Positions 61,356-64,000 of a stretch of 64,000 nt of DNA are shown in pieces. Source of the DNA: AP-15 sp963775875 (GTDB taxonomy: Bacteria > Pseudomonadota > Alphaproteobacteria > ATCC43930 > CGMCC-115725); the NCBI GenBank assembly GCA_963775875.1, contig CAVZKP010000021.1:77394-141393 (forward strand), in the 5' to 3' direction. Both the position numbers and the translations under genes were made by a program. Every line of letters starts with the position of its first letter. Position 1 is the first letter of the stretch. The notes under the pieces are model-generated. The model was not told where the DNA came from. It was given only the letters and a program-made list of their open reading frames with translations, and searched no databases.

Positions 61356-62144
61356 ATGACCAGCGGGAAGGCCGGGGCCGATCGGCTCACGGTGCAGGGG
61401 ATCGAACTCGAAGTGCTGCGGCGCGGCGCGGGGCGCCCGGTGCTGCTGCTGCACGGCTTCGACACGGTCGATGCCGAGGCGCCGTTTCTCGACCGGCTCG
61501 GCCGGCATGGTGAGATTATCGCCCCGTCCGCTCCCGGCTTCGGCAACTCGCCGCGGCCGCGCGATTTCGACACGGTGTACGATCTCGTCCATCTCTACCT
61601 CGCCGTTCTCGACGCGCTGCCGGGCGACAAGGTGACCTTGCTCGGCTTCTCGTTTGGCGGCTGGCTCGCGGCCGAGGTCGCGGCGGCGTGCGCGCATCGC
61701 CTCGACAAGCTCGTGCTCGTCGATCCGCTCGGGATCAAGCTCAGCGATCGCGAGACCCCGGACATCCTCGACATCTTCAACCGCTCGCCCGACGAGGTGC
61801 GCCGCCGCAGCTGGTACGACCCCGACAGCTTCGCGCCCGATTTCAATGCGATGTCGGACGAGGCGCTGGTGGTCCATGCCCGCAATCGCGAGGCGCTGTG
61901 CCTCTATGCCTGGCACCCCTACATGTACAACCCGCAATTGCCGCGCTGGCTCGGCCGGATCACGGTGCCGTCCCTGGTGCTGTGGGGCGCCGGCGATGGC
62001 GTGGTCAGCCCGGATTACGGCCGCGCCTACGCAAAGCTGATCCCCGGTTCCCGCTTCGAGCTGATCGAGCGCGCCGGCCACCATCCCGAGATCGAACAGC
62101 CCGCGGCGTTCGCCGAGCGGGTCGCCAGTTTCCTCGATCAATAG
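61356..62144 (+). CDS. Alpha/beta hydrolase
   Basis: The ATG at 61356 (MTSGKAGADRLTVQGIELEV) gives 262 residues. VLLLHGFDTVDAEAPFLDRL holds the oxyanion HG, LLGFSFGGWLAAEVA the nucleophile Ser, and RAGHHPEIEQP the catalytic His. It lies 13 nt before an LLM oxidoreductase gene, suggesting joint work on one substrate, which is unknown. Confidence 0.88.
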   Translation: MTSGKAGADRLTVQGIELEVLRRGAGRPVLLLHGFDTVDAEAPFLDRLGRHGEIIAPSAPGFGNSPRPRDFDTVYDLVHLYLAVLDALPGDKVTLLGFSFGGWLAAEVAAACAHRLDKLVLVDPLGIKLSDRETPDILDIFNRSPDEVRRRSWYDPDSFAPDFNAMSDEALVVHARNREALCLYAWHPYMYNPQLPRWLGRITVPSLVLWGAGDGVVSPDYGRAYAKLIPGSRFELIERAGHHPEIEQPAAFAERVASFLDQ

Positions 62145-62157
62145 CCGGAACCGGAAG

Positions 62158-63363
62158 ATGAGAGCCTGGTATCATTGCGAGAACGTCTATCCCTTCGTCC
62201 CGCAGGAGGTTCTCGACGCGGCGCCGTCGGTGCGCGCGAGCCTGCCCAACAAATATTGCGACCCGAAAATCGCCGCCGATCTGTTCGGCGAATGCCTCGA
62301 CGAGCATCTGTTGTGCGACGACCTCGGGGTCAATGTCGTCTCGATCGAGCATCATTCCGGGATCAACAGCCTCTACGGCGCGAGCCCGATGATCCTCGGC
62401 ATCCTCGCCCGGCAGACCAAAAAGGTTCGCATCCTCAGCCTCGGCACCCTGATCTCGATCCGCCCCGATCCGGTGCGCATCGCCGAGGAATACGCGACCG
62501 CGGACGTGATCTCGCACGGCCGGCTCGACATCGGCTTTGTCAAATCCGGCGACAGCGAGATGGTCTCCGGCAACGCCAACCCGGTCGGCTATGTCGAGCG
62601 CTTCTGGGAGGCGATCGACCTGATCCAAAAGACCCTGACCTCGCATGACGGGCCGTTCAGCTGGGAGGGCAAGCATTTCACCCACCGCCACGTCAATATC
62701 TGGCCGCCGGTCTACCAGCGCCCGCATCCGCCGCTATGGGCGGCGACCGGCGACCCCGAGACCTCGGCCGAGCTGGGCCGGCGCGGCATGGTCAACGCGC
62801 TGGTGTTGCGCGGGCCCGAGGCCAGCAAGCGCGCCTTTGACGCCTATCGTGCGGCGCGCAGCGAGGCCGGCCTGCCGGCGCCCGGCACCGACCGCTTCGC
62901 CTATGCCGCACTCGCCTATGTCGGCGATACCGACGAGGAGGGGATCCGGGTCGGCAGCAAGCTCCTGTGGTTCCTGAACACCAGCCTCAAGCAGGCGCCG
63001 CAGATGTCGAAATTTCTGCCGGGCCGGATGCCCCCGGAATTTGCCGCGCAGAATTACCGCACCGAGCCGCGGCCCGGCAGCCCAGCCGCGATGCGCCCCG
63101 GCCAGAGCCTGATCGGCATCACCGCCGAGCAGGCGATCGCCCGCGGCATCCTGTGCGCCGGCAACCCCGACACGGTCTACAGACAGATCATGGACATCTA
63201 CGACAAGGTCGGCGGCTTCGCCAATTTCATCTTTATCGGCCGCTCGGGCTTTCTCGACCACCAGGAGGCCGAAAAAGGCATCCGCCTAATGGCCAAGGAA
63301 GTCCTCCCCCGCCTCCCCGCCGCCACCACGACCCCTTCCGCCATCCCCCAGGCCGCGGAATAG
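62158..63363 (+). CDS. LLM class flavin-dependent oxidoreductase
   Basis: 401 residues with the luciferase-like TIM barrel: GVNVVSIEHHSGINSLYGA, ILSLGTLISIRPDPVRIAEE, SHGRLDIGFVKSGDSEM and HPPLWAATGDPETSAELG. It resembles the alkanal-monooxygenase-type LLM subgroup. It forms a two-gene transcript with the alpha/beta hydrolase. The substrate and flavin are unknown. Confidence 0.88.
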   Translation: MRAWYHCENVYPFVPQEVLDAAPSVRASLPNKYCDPKIAADLFGECLDEHLLCDDLGVNVVSIEHHSGINSLYGASPMILGILARQTKKVRILSLGTLISIRPDPVRIAEEYATADVISHGRLDIGFVKSGDSEMVSGNANPVGYVERFWEAIDLIQKTLTSHDGPFSWEGKHFTHRHVNIWPPVYQRPHPPLWAATGDPETSAELGRRGMVNALVLRGPEASKRAFDAYRAARSEAGLPAPGTDRFAYAALAYVGDTDEEGIRVGSKLLWFLNTSLKQAPQMSKFLPGRMPPEFAAQNYRTEPRPGSPAAMRPGQSLIGITAEQAIARGILCAGNPDTVYRQIMDIYDKVGGFANFIFIGRSGFLDHQEAEKGIRLMAKEVLPRLPAATTTPSAIPQAAE

Positions 63364-63534
63364 CGGCTCGCCGCCCGCCGAGCCCCCCTTGGCCGGAGTT
63401 GTTCCACGGCTGTCCGGTTCAGCTCCGCATGCCAGTTTGCCGGGTATGCAAAATATTCGTTCCCCTGAAGCCGTCGTGGCCGGACTTGTTCCGGCCCATC
63501 CACGTGCCTGGGTCGGGGTCGAAGAGAGGCGTGG

Positions 63535-63557
63535 ATCACCGGGACAAGCCCGGTGAT
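63535..63557. repeat. REP-like palindrome A
   Basis: ATCACCGGG, five bases, CCCGGTGAT: a perfect nine-base-pair hairpin, flanked by CGTGG and GACG. It matches palindrome C (63806-63828) apart from the loop. Confidence 0.85.
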
Positions 63558-63657
63558 GACGACTGCGAGTAGAGGCGTTGCGCTGCACTGCAACCGCATT
63601 CGGAGAACCGGACAGTCATCCAAATCATCTTGCGGTTCCCGACAACGGCGTTTTCGG

Positions 63658-63682
63658 TCATCATCGGGCTCGTCCGGTGATC
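63658..63682. repeat. REP-like palindrome B, degenerate
   Basis: TCATCATCGGG, CTCGT, CCGGTGAT: a decayed version of palindromes A and C, about 120 nt from each. Confidence 0.6.
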
Positions 63683-63805
63683 TAGGCCTTTCTCGGCTGG
63701 GTGATCCCGGTTTCCAAGACGTGGATGCCCGAACTAAATTTGGGCAAGGCATAGGCGAGATTGCGCTCCGCCACAAATCCATCGGTCGGGCCACGTTTTC
63801 GTGTC

Positions 63806-63828
63806 ATCACCGGGCTCGTCCCGGTGAT
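63806..63828. repeat. REP-like palindrome C
   Basis: ATCACCGGG, CTCGT, CCCGGTGAT: a perfect nine-base-pair hairpin followed by CCACGTC, in inverted orientation to palindrome A by its flank and loop. Confidence 0.85.
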
Positions 63829-63955
63829 CCACGTCTTTCTTTGTAGGGGCCGCAAGAGGACGTGGATGGCCGCATCAAGTCCACGGCTGCCCGGTTTAGA
63901 CTAGATCGCCGAACGCCCATACCGCCGAAAGTCACGCGATTTGGAGGCCCACACG

Positions 63956-64000
63956 ATGCCTGGCTGGCGCGCATCTCGGCCGAAAGATATGGGGAGACTT
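63956..64000 (+). CDS. Possible start of a gene leaving the window
   Basis: An ATG at 63956 follows TTGGAGG at a nine-base spacing, and the frame stays open for the last 15 codons (MPGWRASRPKDMGRL). It is too short to identify. Confidence 0.35.
   Translation, partial: MPGWRASRPKDMGRL

Larger units (their letters stand above)
63364..63955. other. Repeat-rich intergenic region
   Basis: About 590 nt without a convincing gene. It contains three palindromic repeats of the ATCACCGGGnnnnnCCCGGTGAT type and fragments such as CCACGTC/GACGTGGAT in both orientations. Confidence 0.7.

Overview
The window is one contiguous stretch of a GC-rich alphaproteobacterial chromosome. Evidence for this: the proteins read as alphaproteobacterial, the order is the classic tuf-secE-nusG-rplKAJL-rpoBC-rpsLG-fusA-tuf, a BadH-like dehydrogenase resembles those of Rhodopseudomonas-type bacteria, and there are REP-like palindromes and PEP-CTERM proteins. 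A soil or rhizosphere-type Rhodospirillales/Hyphomicrobiales relative is likely, but I cannot name a genus.

Region 1 (1-17760, almost all minus strand) is the translation/transcription core. Reading in the direction of transcription it holds tRNA-Tyr, tRNA-Gly, tuf copy 2, tRNA-Trp, secE, nusG, rplK, rplA, rplJ, rplL, rpoB, rpoC, rpsL, rpsG, fusA and tuf copy 1 (cut by the window edge). The two tuf copies differ by only two synonymous bases over 762 nt. fusA and rpoB each carry one extra base that breaks the frame.

Region 2 (17900-32800) is mixed: the 23S rRNA methyltransferase rlmB, an orphan CoxL-type molybdenum hydroxylase with two frameshifts, tRNA-Thr, a PEP-CTERM protein with a frameshifted sorting tail, an Flp pilin, an unknown polytopic membrane protein, a secreted protein, a Rieske dioxygenase alpha/beta pair, YjbQ, isovaleryl-CoA dehydrogenase, RidA, a tiny hydrophobic peptide with a membrane protein, a threonine dehydratase-like enzyme and glyoxalase II.

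Region 3 (33190-45460) holds an SDR plus LTA-synthase-like sulfatase pair, a BadH-like SDR run with small proteins and a gamma-glutamyltransferase, an ada + 2OG-oxygenase operon, a fused nucleotidyltransferase-HEPN protein, an acetamidase, a frameshifted 2OG dioxygenase and two luciferase-like oxidoreductases.

Region 4 (45590-64000) holds a PEP-CTERM protein built on an IgGFc-binding-type domain, an ABC transmembrane half without ATPase, a CHASE3-PAS hybrid histidine kinase, two tandem MFS paralogues, a four-gene minus-strand cluster (carboxymuconolactone decarboxylase-like, secreted EndoU nuclease, small unknown protein, Nudix hydrolase), a panE fragment cut by a nested MITE-like element, M81 and M20 peptidases/amidases, a CtpA-type protease, an alpha/beta hydrolase and a third luciferase-like oxidoreductase. 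The right end carries palindromic repeats.

The most promising leads are the secreted EndoU nuclease with its tightly linked small partner, the IgGFc-domain PEP-CTERM protein, the MNT-HEPN fusion, and the nested TIR elements. A technical warning: six conserved genes are each explained by one or two single-base insertions, which looks more like consensus error than biology.
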